Assembly: GCA_018267825.1 (NCBI GenBank)
Contig: JAFDXR010000003.1
Location: forward strand, 328,952-392,951
Source: Bacteroidota bacterium
GTDB lineage: Bacteria > Bacteroidota > Bacteroidia > B-17B0 > Aurantibacillaceae
Direction: 5' to 3'
DNA: 64,000 nt
The position numbers and the translations under genes are program-made. The notes beneath the pieces were generated by a model. The model had not been told where the DNA came from and did not search any database. It saw nothing but the letters and a program-made list of their open reading frames with translations. Positions 56,015 to 64,000 of the stretch are shown here, piece after piece. How positions within the stretch are numbered: position 1 is the stretch's first letter; each line of letters opens with the position of its first letter.

Positions 56015-56040
56015 AAAATATAAAGGGGGGAATAAGTCAA
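56015..56040 (-). promoter_or_regulatory. Candidate nrdB promoter
   Basis: Minus-strand TTGAC (56040-56036) and TATATTTT (56022-56015) are spaced about 18 bp, resembling the -33/-7 pair of Bacteroidota with an imperfect -7. The ATG is 46 bp downstream. Confidence 0.4.
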
Positions 56041-56067
56041 AATTTATAATCACAAAACTGGATAAAA

Positions 56068-56217
56068 ATGCTTCTGAAATCAAATAATGAAATTAACATT
56101 AACCCCTCTTTTTTTAACATCGTGAAATTGACGGAAATCAGTCCCTTTCAGGCGAAAGAACTGATAATCAAGGCAAACACCGCAAATGAAAAATTTATTA
56201 AAAAAAGATTTTGCTGA
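56068..56217 (+). CDS. Possible 49-aa small protein
   Basis: A 49-codon frame in the nrdB-ompA gap: MLLKSNNEININPSFFNIV then a helical ISPFQAKELIIKANTANEKF. The sequence is hydrophilic with a basic end (KKRFC). No promoter or homologue is evident and an overlapping 40-codon frame starts at 56186, so it is a weak candidate. Confidence 0.2.
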   Translation: MLLKSNNEININPSFFNIVKLTEISPFQAKELIIKANTANEKFIKKRFC

Positions 56218-56393
56218 CATCGTTTTTTTGTTAAGTAGATATACGGAAAACCGGTTGAAATGTATACCTGATAAAGACTTCAGGGGAAACGATTACAGAC
56301 ATTTTTAAGTGTCAGTAAACCGGGTGCCACCCCCCTGAAAAGTTTTCTGTGCAAAAAACTGATCCAGCCCAACCACCACTTTAAAACTTCCTG

Positions 56394-56401
56394 TATGTTT
56401 G
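56394..56401 (+). promoter_or_regulatory. -7 element for the ompA-like gene
   Basis: TATGTTTG matches TAnnTTTG exactly, 49 bp before the ATG at 56451. Confidence 0.5.
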
Positions 56402-56450
56402 TTACCGTACCGTGTTTTATTAAATAACAGCCCCCTTTTATTCCCGCTTT

Positions 56451-57749
56451 ATGCCAGCATTTACATCGTCGCCCTTACACAGATTCCTCTATAGCCTGCT
56501 ATTCCTGTGCTGTAGCATGAGCCTGCTCAGGGCTCAATCCGACACCCTGCATTTTACACTCCACTATCCCGAAGGACAGTTTATTTCGAACGAACCCCTG
56601 GATCAGCAACTCGACTCACTGCTGGGGCATGCCGGCTTTTACGACACCGACTATGAACTCACCGTTAAACAGGTCATCATCTTCGGACATACCGACAATA
56701 AGGGTTCCCGCAAAAGCAACCAGAAACTATCAGAACAACGTGCCCAATACATATACGGCTACCTGCTCAGTGCCCGCAATTTCTCCGGGTTTCAACAAGG
56801 CATTGTAACCGGTATGGGCGAAGAAGAACCCATTGCCGATAACAAAACCGAAAGCGGACGAGCCGCCAACCGTCGCTGCGAAGTGTCGGTCATTTATACC
56901 CGCAAAAAAACAGCACAAACCGAGCAGGATCCAGTGTGGGGCGACACGGTTATAAATATGGGCGACGGCAGCACGCTCCGCATCAACCTGGCCGATTACC
57001 GTCGCATACGGTCATGCCTCACCTACACCCGCAAAACCAGCCTGTACGACGTCTTTGAAGAACTGGAGCGCCTCTCAGGCAACGGCACAAGCCCTAACTA
57101 TTACATCTTCGGAAAGATTTCAGTGCAGTGGTGCGCCGACCAGTGCCTCAACAACATCGCCACACTGAGCATTCCGGTGCCCGACAGCCTCGCCAGGAAA
57201 TACCTCAATGAACTCCGGAGCTATGTGCGTAACTACCCCGCACTGGCCGGACGAACCGTGAGGCTGGTGAAACACAGCAACCGTAAATGGTATGTGGATG
57301 TAAGTTCGCGTTGCCATATTGAATGGATCGGTTGTGGCTATTGCGGCGGGGTGCATGGCGGAGGTGGCGGTAAGCGCATGAAGATTGTGGCGCGCAACGG
57401 CTATCGCTTACTTTATGCTTCGCCTTATGGCGGAGGCTCCTACCTGGCCATTGATGGAGATGGCCGTGCCCGGCGAAAATTCAAATTCAGGATTCCATGC
57501 CCCGGCAGTGTGCCTACCATCCAGGTTATTGCCATCAAAAAAGACCGCAGCGATACTTTGTATTATGCTTCGGGAACTGAACAAACGATCGACTTCCGCC
57601 GTCGCTGCTTTAATTGTATAGATAAAGAGGTAGTGGTAAAAAAAGTACTGGGCATTAAAATCCATAAGCGCCTGCTCCGCCGCAAATACATCATCCGCGA
57701 AAGAAATTATACCGAAAGACAGGGCTGGAAACCGAAAATGAAAAAATAA
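56451..57749 (+). CDS. OmpA-family protein with extra C-terminal domain
   Basis: A 432-residue envelope protein. A signal peptide (LYSLLFLCCSMSLLRAQ) precedes an OmpA-like peptidoglycan-binding domain: IIFGHTDNKGSRKSNQKLSEQRAQ (residues ~78-105) and GRAANRRCEVSVIY. Beyond it lies a segment of ~270 residues that does not look like the OmpA fold, with Cys/Gly clusters (HIEWIGCGYCGGVHGGGGG, RRCFNCIDKEV) and a very basic tail (RKYIIRERNYTERQG). The domain order (OmpA first, unknown second) is unusual; normally OmpA is C-terminal. It probably anchors an unknown domain to the cell wall. Confidence 0.8.
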   Translation: MPAFTSSPLHRFLYSLLFLCCSMSLLRAQSDTLHFTLHYPEGQFISNEPLDQQLDSLLGHAGFYDTDYELTVKQVIIFGHTDNKGSRKSNQKLSEQRAQYIYGYLLSARNFSGFQQGIVTGMGEEEPIADNKTESGRAANRRCEVSVIYTRKKTAQTEQDPVWGDTVINMGDGSTLRINLADYRRIRSCLTYTRKTSLYDVFEELERLSGNGTSPNYYIFGKISVQWCADQCLNNIATLSIPVPDSLARKYLNELRSYVRNYPALAGRTVRLVKHSNRKWYVDVSSRCHIEWIGCGYCGGVHGGGGGKRMKIVARNGYRLLYASPYGGGSYLAIDGDGRARRKFKFRIPCPGSVPTIQVIAIKKDRSDTLYYASGTEQTIDFRRRCFNCIDKEVVVKKVLGIKIHKRLLRRKYIIRERNYTERQGWKPKMKK

Positions 57750-57768
57750 ACATATCCTATTTTACTGC

Positions 57769-58227
57769 CTAATGCGGGCGATAAGTCGGTATTGTATCTG
57801 TTTGTTGCACTGGTCTGCGCAATGGATGCGGGTTTTCAAATTCGAGAAATATTTTAAGCAAGAACACAGGGAAGGCCAGTATATCCCATGGATCGAGTTT
57901 ATGCTCCTGGCTGAAATTAACCTTCCTGGTGACATGCCCAAGCGTATCATAATACACCCATGTCCCGGTATTTTCATCTTTGGAAAAAAACAAGTCCTGG
58001 CTCTTGATGCCATTGCGGTAAAAATAATACCAGGCCCCATCTTTGATATAAGTACCCGGTATGTAATTGCCTAAAATCTTAACATGAACCGAGTCTTCGT
58101 AATATACAATGTGATTGTATTTCTGCCTGAGTTGCCGGGCTGGATCTTCAGGATGTTTTTCAAAAACAAACTGCGCACGAGCCCTCCACGGAGCCAGTAT
58201 GATGATTATAAAAACAAAAAAACGCAT
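57769..58227 (-). CDS. Small exported MORN-like protein
   Basis: A 152-residue protein. A signal peptide (RFFVFIIIILAPWRARAQ) precedes MORN/YwqK-like turns (YIKDGAWYYFYRNGIK, GTWVYYDTLGHVTRKV), as found in short Bacteroidota exported proteins. The C-terminal portion has a hydrophobic amphipathic patch (AFPVFLLKIFLEF). No family function is known. It lies 9 bp after the TPR sensor kinase gene and may be read with it. Confidence 0.6.
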   Translation of the reverse strand: MRFFVFIIIILAPWRARAQFVFEKHPEDPARQLRQKYNHIVYYEDSVHVKILGNYIPGTYIKDGAWYYFYRNGIKSQDLFFSKDENTGTWVYYDTLGHVTRKVNFSQEHKLDPWDILAFPVFLLKIFLEFENPHPLRRPVQQTDTIPTYRPH

Positions 58228-58236
58228 GCAGTTTAT

Positions 58237-60141
58237 TTAATGAAGCGGCACTTCCACAATAACCGTTGTACCCCTGCCAGGCTGCGAATCAAAATGCACA
58301 GAACCATTGAGGAATTCGATGCGCGACTGAATGCCCTTTAACCCAATGCCCTCAAAGGTTTCGAGTTTGGAGGTGTCGAACCCTATTCCATTATCCTCGA
58401 TCATGAACGAAAGTTCCTTGTCGTGCCGGATCAATTGCATACTGATCTGACTGGCTTTCGCATGTTTAATGATATTATTGACTACCTCCTGAATAACGCG
58501 GTATAACACGGTTTCCAGTTGCGGCTCCAGGCGCTCATCCAGCCCAACAATCTCAAGGTCTACACGCAGGCTCGGCTGGTTGCCGAGCTTCCCGATAAAC
58601 TCACGGACAGCACTCGCCAATCCCATTTTAATAAGCGTATTCGGCATCATGTTATGCGATACGGTTCTGACTTCTTTTACCGAATCATCAACCAGGCTGA
58701 TGGCGTTGTGCAGTGCATCCTGTTCCTCAGGGGTAGCGGGTTTCACCTTCGACTCGAGGTTGCTCAGGTTCAGTTTGGCAGCTGAAAGGAGTTGCCCCAC
58801 GCCATCATGCAGATCCTGTGCAATGCGACGGCGTTCTTTTTCTTCGGCATCGATCACCGCCCGTGTGCGTGCTTCTTTCTGCCGACCTATTTCGGCATCC
58901 AGCTCTGCTTTTTGCTGTACCTGTTTTTTGCGGTAGAAGAGGTATGCGCTTATACTCAGCAACACAAGCAAGGCCAGTACAGCCATGATCACAATCGTTT
59001 TGATATAGCCCTTTTCTGTTTCCACCTCGAGATCGGCTTTGTGCCGGGCAATCTCCAGATCTTTCTTCTCCACGTCAAATTTGGTTTGCATCTCCGCCAT
59101 GCGTTCATCAAGCCGTCGGCCGTATAAAGAGTCTTTCAGAAACACCAGGGAGTCGCTGTATTGCAGTGCTGTTTTGGGATCATTGGTCAGTTTATAATAT
59201 GCAGAAAGATTGGCATAGAGGCTTACCAGGTTATCGGGGTCATTGGTTTGTTCATACAGATGGCGCGAGTAGCTGAAATACTCAAAGGCCTTTTTATAAT
59301 CCTTCAGTTCGATATACAGCTCACCCAGGTTATTGGCTACCGACGATTGTCCATCCAGATTCCCAAGGGTTTCAAACGCCTTCAGGGCTTTCTCAAGATA
59401 TTCAACAGCCTTGCGGGGTTGTCCCATCATCACGTAGAGTCCTCCCAGATTGTTATAGTTCCACACGATAGAGGTATGATCGCCCAGTTTTTCGCGGATG
59501 GCTGTAGAGCGCAAAAAGAAACTCAGGGACGAATCCAGCTGATCGTGCTCTGCATATAAAATCCCCATTGTATTGTATACATGCCCCAGTGAGGTTTTAT
59601 TGCTGTTATTCGCGGCTATACCCTCCGCCTGGCGCAGGTATTTATCGGCCTGGTTAAAATTGTTTTGCTGCTGATAGGCATTCGCCACATTCACCATCAT
59701 ATTGGCAATATTGGTACTGTCTTTCATTTTTTCATACCAGCGCAGTGACTCCAGTCCGTACTTCACCCCATCGCCCAGTTTCACAAGCATGATGCAGGCC
59801 ACACTCATTTCATGGTTGAGGGTTGCTTTGTAATAAGGCGGGGCATTGGCAGCCAATGATTGGAGTGCCGGGGCAATCAGGGCCAGAGCCGAATCGCCAA
59901 GATCTTTCTGATGATAGACCCGGGCCAAAGCCAGTACTGCTTCATAGTAGGCCGGGCTGTGCGGACAATCTTTCAGCTGATTGTACGCTTTCATGGCCAG
60001 TCTCTGCGATTCTTTTAAATCAGAAGCCAGGGCTCTGTGCGATTGATCGGCCCACTGACGAACCTGGCTCGTATCACAGGTTTGTGCGGTAATAAGGCTG
60101 GTGAATAACACCAGGAAAATACAATGGAATAAAAAACGCAT
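58237..60141 (-). CDS. TPR-containing sensor histidine kinase (HisKA_3 type)
   Basis: The product is 634 residues. A signal peptide (FHCIFLVLFTSLITAQ) is followed by about eight TPR repeats in residues 65-330 (VYNTMGILYAEHDQLDSSLSFF, NYNNLGGLYVMMGQPRKAVEYLEKA), then a membrane helix at 380-403 and a coiled linker. The kinase core has the NarL-type His445 in RRIAQDLHDGVGQLLSAAKLNL and an ATPase domain ending GLKGIQSRIEFLNGSV. No response regulator is next to it, so its partner is elsewhere (orphan kinase). It probably senses through extracytoplasmic TPRs (inference). It is divergent from rimO. Confidence 0.9.
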   Translation of the reverse strand: MRFLFHCIFLVLFTSLITAQTCDTSQVRQWADQSHRALASDLKESQRLAMKAYNQLKDCPHSPAYYEAVLALARVYHQKDLGDSALALIAPALQSLAANAPPYYKATLNHEMSVACIMLVKLGDGVKYGLESLRWYEKMKDSTNIANMMVNVANAYQQQNNFNQADKYLRQAEGIAANNSNKTSLGHVYNTMGILYAEHDQLDSSLSFFLRSTAIREKLGDHTSIVWNYNNLGGLYVMMGQPRKAVEYLEKALKAFETLGNLDGQSSVANNLGELYIELKDYKKAFEYFSYSRHLYEQTNDPDNLVSLYANLSAYYKLTNDPKTALQYSDSLVFLKDSLYGRRLDERMAEMQTKFDVEKKDLEIARHKADLEVETEKGYIKTIVIMAVLALLVLLSISAYLFYRKKQVQQKAELDAEIGRQKEARTRAVIDAEEKERRRIAQDLHDGVGQLLSAAKLNLSNLESKVKPATPEEQDALHNAISLVDDSVKEVRTVSHNMMPNTLIKMGLASAVREFIGKLGNQPSLRVDLEIVGLDERLEPQLETVLYRVIQEVVNNIIKHAKASQISMQLIRHDKELSFMIEDNGIGFDTSKLETFEGIGLKGIQSRIEFLNGSVHFDSQPGRGTTVIVEVPLH

Positions 60142-60202
60142 GTCTAAAATTAATCATTTTCGTGTAATAGAACAGTTTGCAGGCTGACTGGCAAATAGTT
60201 CG

Positions 60203-60210
60203 TATCTTTG
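60203..60210 (+). promoter_or_regulatory. -7 element for rimO
   Basis: TATCTTTG matches TAnnTTTG exactly, 11 bp before the ATG at 60222. TTTG at 60176-60179 could be the upstream element, 23 bp away. Confidence 0.65.
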
Positions 60211-60221
60211 CCACCTATCTC

Positions 60222-61535
60222 ATGAAAACAAAAACACGCCGTAAAAACAAGGTCAATGTGGTAACATTGGGTTGCAGTAAAAACCTCGTCGACAGTGAAG
60301 TACTGATGGGTCAATTGCGCGCCAATAAGTTTGATGTGGAACACGAAAGCGAAAGTGATGATCATAATATTGTGATCATTAATACCTGTGGCTTTGTGGA
60401 AAGCGCCAAACAGGAAAGTATTGATACCATTCTGCGCTACGTGGATGCAAAAAAAGACGGTGCTGTTGAAAAGGTGTATGTGACCGGCTGCCTGAGCGAA
60501 CGCTATAAAGGCGACCTGGAAAAAGAGATTCCCGATGTAGATGCCTATTTCGGCACACGCGAGCTGCCTAAAATTCTTAAAACCCTCAAAGCCGACTATA
60601 AACATGAACTCGTGGGAGAGCGCCTTCTGACCACCCCACAGCATTACGCCTATTTCAAAATATCGGAAGGCTGCGACCGCCCATGCAGTTTCTGCGCCAT
60701 ACCGCTCATGCGTGGCGGCCACGTATCCGTTCCTGTTGAAGAACTTATAGAGCGTGCGAAAACACTGGCCGCTAAAGGCACACGCGAATTACTCCTGATA
60801 GCGCAGGACCTGACTTATTACGGACTCGACATTTATAAAAAGCGGGAACTGGCCAAACTGGTGGATGCCCTCAGCGATGTGAACGGGATCGATTGGATAC
60901 GCCTGCATTACGCCTTTCCGAGCGGGTTTCCGATGGATGTACTGGATGTGATGAAGAACCGCAGCAATGTGTGTAACTACCTCGACATGCCTTTGCAACA
61001 TATTAGTGACGATATGCTCAAGAGCATGCGCCGCGGGATCACCAAACAAAAAACCATTGATACTGTAAACGCCATCCGTGATAAAATTCCGGGCATTGCC
61101 ATCCGGACTACCCTCATTGCCGGTTATCCGGGCGAAACCGAAAAAGATCACGAAGAAATGCTTCGTTGGGTGGAAGACAGCAAGTTTGAAAGACTTGGCA
61201 TCTTCACGTATTCACATGAAGAAAACACCCATGCCTATAGCCTGAAAGACGATGTGCAGGAAAAAGTAAAAAAAGCACGTGCCGACGCTGTGATGCAGGT
61301 GCAACAGGAAATTTCATACAAACTCAACCAGGAGAAAATCGGAAACACCTATAATGTTTTGTTCGACCGCAAGGAAGGCGAATACTTTATCGGCCGTACC
61401 GAATTTGACAGCCCTGATGTAGACAATGAAGTCCTGGTGAAAGCTCTCGGTGATACCTATGTACGCATCGGCGATTTTGCGAAGGTGAAAATAACCGACG
61501 CCAGCGACTTCGATCTATACGGTCAGCTCGTTTAA
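60222..61535 (+). CDS. rimO: Ribosomal protein S12 methylthiotransferase RimO
   Basis: RimO adds a methylthio group to a conserved Asp of ribosomal protein S12. The 437-residue protein has the UPF0004 domain (VVTLGCSKNLVDSEVLMGQL, with Cys ligands for the second cluster), the radical-SAM site CDRPCSFCAIPLMRGG (CxxxCxxC), and a C-terminal TRAM domain (VLFDRKEGEYFIGRTEFDSPDVDNEVLV). The start is the ATG at 60222, which follows the TATCTTTG promoter element. An earlier in-frame codon at 60177 lies upstream of that element. It is divergent from the TPR kinase. Confidence 0.96.
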   Translation: MKTKTRRKNKVNVVTLGCSKNLVDSEVLMGQLRANKFDVEHESESDDHNIVIINTCGFVESAKQESIDTILRYVDAKKDGAVEKVYVTGCLSERYKGDLEKEIPDVDAYFGTRELPKILKTLKADYKHELVGERLLTTPQHYAYFKISEGCDRPCSFCAIPLMRGGHVSVPVEELIERAKTLAAKGTRELLLIAQDLTYYGLDIYKKRELAKLVDALSDVNGIDWIRLHYAFPSGFPMDVLDVMKNRSNVCNYLDMPLQHISDDMLKSMRRGITKQKTIDTVNAIRDKIPGIAIRTTLIAGYPGETEKDHEEMLRWVEDSKFERLGIFTYSHEENTHAYSLKDDVQEKVKKARADAVMQVQQEISYKLNQEKIGNTYNVLFDRKEGEYFIGRTEFDSPDVDNEVLVKALGDTYVRIGDFAKVKITDASDFDLYGQLV

Positions 61536-61800
61536 ACACTATGTTTTCGTTTTTTAAAAAAGCATACCCTTAGGTTTCCTTTTCTCTCAAAGATGTATTG
61601 ACTCATTCTTTCGGAGCATATTCCGATGAACCCCGTGTTTCTGTGGCCCGGCCCCACTTGCATCCTGGTGCCTGTGACTTTCTTTGAACTAAAAAAAGTT
61701 AAATCGGAACCGCTCCCGGGCTGAGGCCTTGTGGGGGTATTGGTGCATTACAGAATTTCATTACCTTTAATAAGGAATTAGAATTTCAAACCTTTACCTC

Positions 61801-62271
61801 ATGAAATTACTGACTATACTCTTCTGCCTGTTTATGGTTTTGGCCAGCTGTATTCAGTCACCCAATTATCCGCCTTCCAATCCACCCGTAACTCCTGCTG
61901 CATCGTACGACGGTACCATTCAGAACTCCAATTACTCCACGGCTGGTTATATCAAGGAGGACGGCACTGTGCAGAATCAGAATTACTCTACCCTTGGTTA
62001 CTTCAAAGATGATGGCACCGTGCAGAATCAGAATTACTCTACCATCGGCTATATCAAAAATGATGGACGTGTTGAAAACAGTAATTATTCCACAATCGGT
62101 TATATAAAACCCGACGGCACTGTTCAAAATCAGAACTACTCAACTATCGGTTACATAAAAAACGATGGCACCATTCAGAACCAGAACTACACGACTCTTG
62201 GTTATGCCAAAAACACTGATAAAACAAGGGCTGCGGCAGCAGCTTTCTTTTTCTTCTTCCATTTGAACTAG
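61801..62271 (+). CDS. Beta-flower repeat lipoprotein
   Basis: A 156-residue lipoprotein (signal ending MVLASCIQS, lipobox at residue ~17). After a Pro-rich linker come six 17-residue repeats of the pattern DGTVQNQNYSTIGYIKN, the type found in the '5-fold beta-flower' family, and then an Ala/Phe tail (AAAAAFFFFFHLN). Such repeats form a closed beta-sheet wheel. Six, not five, are present here. It lies 3 bp upstream of the S41 protease gene, so the two form an operon. Confidence 0.8.
   Translation: MKLLTILFCLFMVLASCIQSPNYPPSNPPVTPAASYDGTIQNSNYSTAGYIKEDGTVQNQNYSTLGYFKDDGTVQNQNYSTIGYIKNDGRVENSNYSTIGYIKPDGTVQNQNYSTIGYIKNDGTIQNQNYTTLGYAKNTDKTRAAAAAFFFFFHLN
61909..62214 (+). repeat. 51-bp tandem repeats, six units
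   Basis: The 17-codon unit repeats at 51-bp intervals; units 2, 3 and 5 are most similar. Divergence in units 1, 4 and 6 shows that the array is not new. Confidence 0.85.
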
Positions 62272-62274
62272 ACT

Positions 62275-63729
62275 ATGCCCGGGCTGTTCTTACGTTTATG
62301 GCTTGCTGTCCTTTTCGTTGGACCCCTCCTGTATTCAGGGCTCAGCGCACAGGAACCATACTCCATCAATAAAACCTTCAGCCCCGAAGAATTGCGCCAG
62401 GATCTCGACCACCTGGCCCGTTACCTCCCGCATTTTCATCCGGATCCTTATCGCTATATCAGTAAAGACTCGCTGATGAAATTTGTTGAATTTCAGAAAG
62501 CATCTATCACCACGCCGCTTACCGAGCGCGAATTCAGGGTTTATGTAAAACAGGTGGTTGCAAAAATAGGTTGCGGTCATACCGACATCAACGCCTCCAG
62601 GGCCTATAACAAAGCCATTAAAGAAGTGGTGAGACCCTTGCTGCCGGTCAATGTTTTTATTACCGACAGCATGAAACTGATGATCCTGAATGACCTTTCG
62701 GATACCGACGGCATTTTTCCGGGCGATGAAATTGTGAGTATTGATCATGTTCCGACACAGGCCATTCTTAACCGTATTTTTTCGACCTACACTGCCGACG
62801 GCTATATCAATACTTCCAAGCGTCAGGGCCTTCGCTACGACTGGTTCAAATACTTTTACGGATTGTGTTATGGCTTTGCTTCCGAATATAAGCTTGGCAT
62901 TAAACATCAGGGGCAGGTGACCAGCTATACGCTCAAAGCCCGCCCATCAACAAAGGATTCACTTTATATGTCGGCAAAACCCGCTCAGGATACTATTTAC
63001 AAAACAAAGACATGCCAGTTCTGGATGGATAAGCAGCACAACGATCTTGCCGTAATCCGCATACATTCGTTTGATGGCAGGCACTGGCGGAAATTTTATC
63101 GCAAAACATTTCATTACCTCCGCAAACACAAGGTACAGAACCTGGTTATTGATCTGCGTGACAATGGCGGCGGCGATATCGGAAAGGGCCTGGCATTTAT
63201 GTCGTACATTATTCCGAAGCCCTTTTGTGTATACTTTGACCGCAAGCCAAACCTGATCCCCTTGAGCAGGCATCTTCGCATGCCATTCTCTTCGAGGGTT
63301 ACACCTATCCTGTTTACACTATCGCCACTCGAATTTATACGCCATGGCCGCCTGAGGCATTATATGCCAGGTGTACCGAAGCACCGCAACCGCTATCGTA
63401 ACCAGGTGTATGTGATGGTGAACGGGAAAACTTTTTCAATGAGCAGCATTGCTGCTTCGTATTTAAAATACAAGGCCGGTGCCACCATTGTGGGAGAAGA
63501 AACCGGTGGATGTGCCATGGGAAGCAATGCCATTGTAAATGGAAAACTGTATTTACCGCATAGCGGCATCAATATCAGCATTCCGATATATCACATCTAT
63601 CATGATCTGCCGCTTGAAAATAACGGACGTGGCGTAATGCCCGATTACCCGGTACATTATACGGTTGATGACGTCTTCCTGGGCCGTGACCAGGACCTGG
63701 AAAAAGTAAGAGCACTGATCAGGAAATAG
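62275..63729 (+). CDS. S41 family peptidase (C-terminal processing type)
   Basis: The product is 484 residues. An export signal (LFLRLWLAVLFVGPLLYSGLSAQ) is followed by an N-terminal helical region, a PDZ-like segment (MILNDLSDTDGIFPGDEIVSIDHVPT) and the S41 catalytic region: LVIDLRDNGGGDIGKGLAFM, VMVNGKTFSMSSIAASYLKY (nucleophile Ser region) and IVGEETGGCAMGSN. The tail motif HNGxGVxPDYPV (NNGRGVMPDYPVHY) is family-typical. It cleaves periplasmic or surface polypeptides (inferred). Co-transcribed with the beta-flower lipoprotein. Confidence 0.92.
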   Translation: MPGLFLRLWLAVLFVGPLLYSGLSAQEPYSINKTFSPEELRQDLDHLARYLPHFHPDPYRYISKDSLMKFVEFQKASITTPLTEREFRVYVKQVVAKIGCGHTDINASRAYNKAIKEVVRPLLPVNVFITDSMKLMILNDLSDTDGIFPGDEIVSIDHVPTQAILNRIFSTYTADGYINTSKRQGLRYDWFKYFYGLCYGFASEYKLGIKHQGQVTSYTLKARPSTKDSLYMSAKPAQDTIYKTKTCQFWMDKQHNDLAVIRIHSFDGRHWRKFYRKTFHYLRKHKVQNLVIDLRDNGGGDIGKGLAFMSYIIPKPFCVYFDRKPNLIPLSRHLRMPFSSRVTPILFTLSPLEFIRHGRLRHYMPGVPKHRNRYRNQVYVMVNGKTFSMSSIAASYLKYKAGATIVGEETGGCAMGSNAIVNGKLYLPHSGINISIPIYHIYHDLPLENNGRGVMPDYPVHYTVDDVFLGRDQDLEKVRALIRK

Positions 63730-63745
63730 ATCTCCGGTAAAATAA

Positions 63746-63772
63746 CAAAAGCCGGTTTTGTACCGGCTTTTG
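63746..63772. terminator. Bidirectional hairpin terminator
   Basis: CAAAAGCCGGT and ACCGGCTTTTG form a perfect 11-bp stem with a 5-nt loop between converging genes. Confidence 0.9.
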
Positions 63773-63788
63773 ATTCAATTCATATATT

Positions 63789-64000
63789 CTATTTTACAAC
63801 ATGAATGGTACGTGAATACTTATCGTGTATCAATTTCACAATATAAACACCGGGCTCAAAACTTTCCGGGAGTATATATTCTTCTCCGGCTTTCAGGTTA
63901 ACCCCGGCAAGCTCCTCTCCGGATACATTCCAAACTGTAAGTGTATAATTGCCGTTCCCGCATAACTGTAATGAAGGGTTGCCCTGCCCGTTATTTATCA
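63789..64000 (-). CDS. T9SS sorting-domain protein (C-terminal fragment)
   Basis: The C-terminal ~70 residues of a protein that starts outside the window. The fragment has the T9SS type A-like fold: NYTLTVWNVSGEELAGVNL, a conserved ...FEPGVYIVKLIHDKYSRTIHVVK end. The N-terminal domains and function are unknown. The stop is the TAG read at 63791-63789. It faces the S41 gene across a terminator. Confidence 0.75.
   Translation of the reverse strand, partial: INNGQGNPSLQLCGNGNYTLTVWNVSGEELAGVNLKAGEEYILPESFEPGVYIVKLIHDKYSRTIHVVK

Larger units (their letters stand above)
55970..56450. other. Intergenic region between nrdB and ompA-like gene
   Basis: 481 bp. It contains the nrdB promoter candidate near 56015-56040, a weak 49-codon frame at 56068-56217 (described separately) and the ompA-like promoter element at 56394. 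No RNA gene, riboswitch or repeat is seen. T-rich stretches occur around 56106-56115 and 56223-56230. Confidence 0.5.

Noticed and set aside
56280-56345. Possible riboswitch-like patch (GGGGAAACG ... GGTGCCACCC)
   Set aside because: No cobalamin-type core order or conserved helices could be traced, and it faces away from nrdB.
60150-60722. 190-codon minus-strand frame
   Set aside because: Antisense to rimO, which is a clear conserved gene.
1-64000. tRNA, rRNA or CRISPR array
   Set aside because: No tRNA T-loop patterns, rRNA-like tracts or regularly spaced direct repeats with variable spacers were found in the intergenic regions.

Overview
The window is a piece of a Bacteroidota chromosome. 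Several independent signs agree. At least five secreted proteins end in type IX secretion (T9SS) type A-like sorting domains. Many genes are preceded by the Bacteroidota -7 promoter element TAnnTTTG rather than an E. coli-type -10. The primary sigma factor has the short form typical of the phylum, and the ileS - DksA-like - lspA order is also typical. Genes are densely packed on both strands. The order or family cannot be resolved from this sequence alone.

Layout: 1-5.2 kb holds an LTA-synthase-like sulfatase (cut by the window edge), recN, the primary sigma factor rpoD and rpe. 5.2-10.9 kb holds two small lipoproteins, a hybrid-propeller LytS-type sensor kinase with its LytTR response regulator, and an rRNA pseudouridine synthase. 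10.9-19.9 kb holds a glycosyltransferase/DUF2062 fusion, an outer-membrane protein, an AI-2E-family permease, a DUF2461 protein, a subtilisin-like T9SS protease split by an in-frame stop, and a glycosyltransferase/LpxH-like phosphatase pair. 20.1-28.2 kb carries three large or Cys-rich T9SS cargo proteins, one with 210-bp tandem repeats. 28.3-34.9 kb is the ileS - DksA/TraR-like (histone-H1-like tail) - lspA - nhaA run. 35-49.3 kb is mostly envelope proteins: outer-membrane and acyltransferase proteins, an M20 peptidase, SIMPL, WG-repeat and TPR proteins. It also has a compact five-gene unit of CYTH protein, unknown protein, EF-Tu-domain-II-like protein, small membrane protein and DUF4253 lipoprotein. 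49.3-52.3 kb is the accessory spot: a RAYT (REP-associated tyrosine transposase), five REP-like hairpins, a partial tandem duplication, and an AT-rich AAA15-TOPRIM ATPase gene that looks like an anti-phage defence gene. 52.3-56 kb is nrdA/nrdB. 56.4-64 kb has an OmpA-family protein, a TPR sensor kinase, rimO, a beta-flower repeat lipoprotein, an S41 protease and the tail of another T9SS protein.

The housekeeping genes (recN, rpoD, rpe, ileS, lspA, nrdAB, rimO) look intact and ordinary. The most interesting material is the REP/RAYT locus with its neighbouring ATPase-nuclease candidate, the unstudied CYTH/EF-Tu-D2 operon, a putative LytTR operator made of direct repeats 21 bp apart, terminators that carry or abut a promoter, and the interrupted protease. 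All functions are read from sequence motifs and family knowledge; no database search was run.
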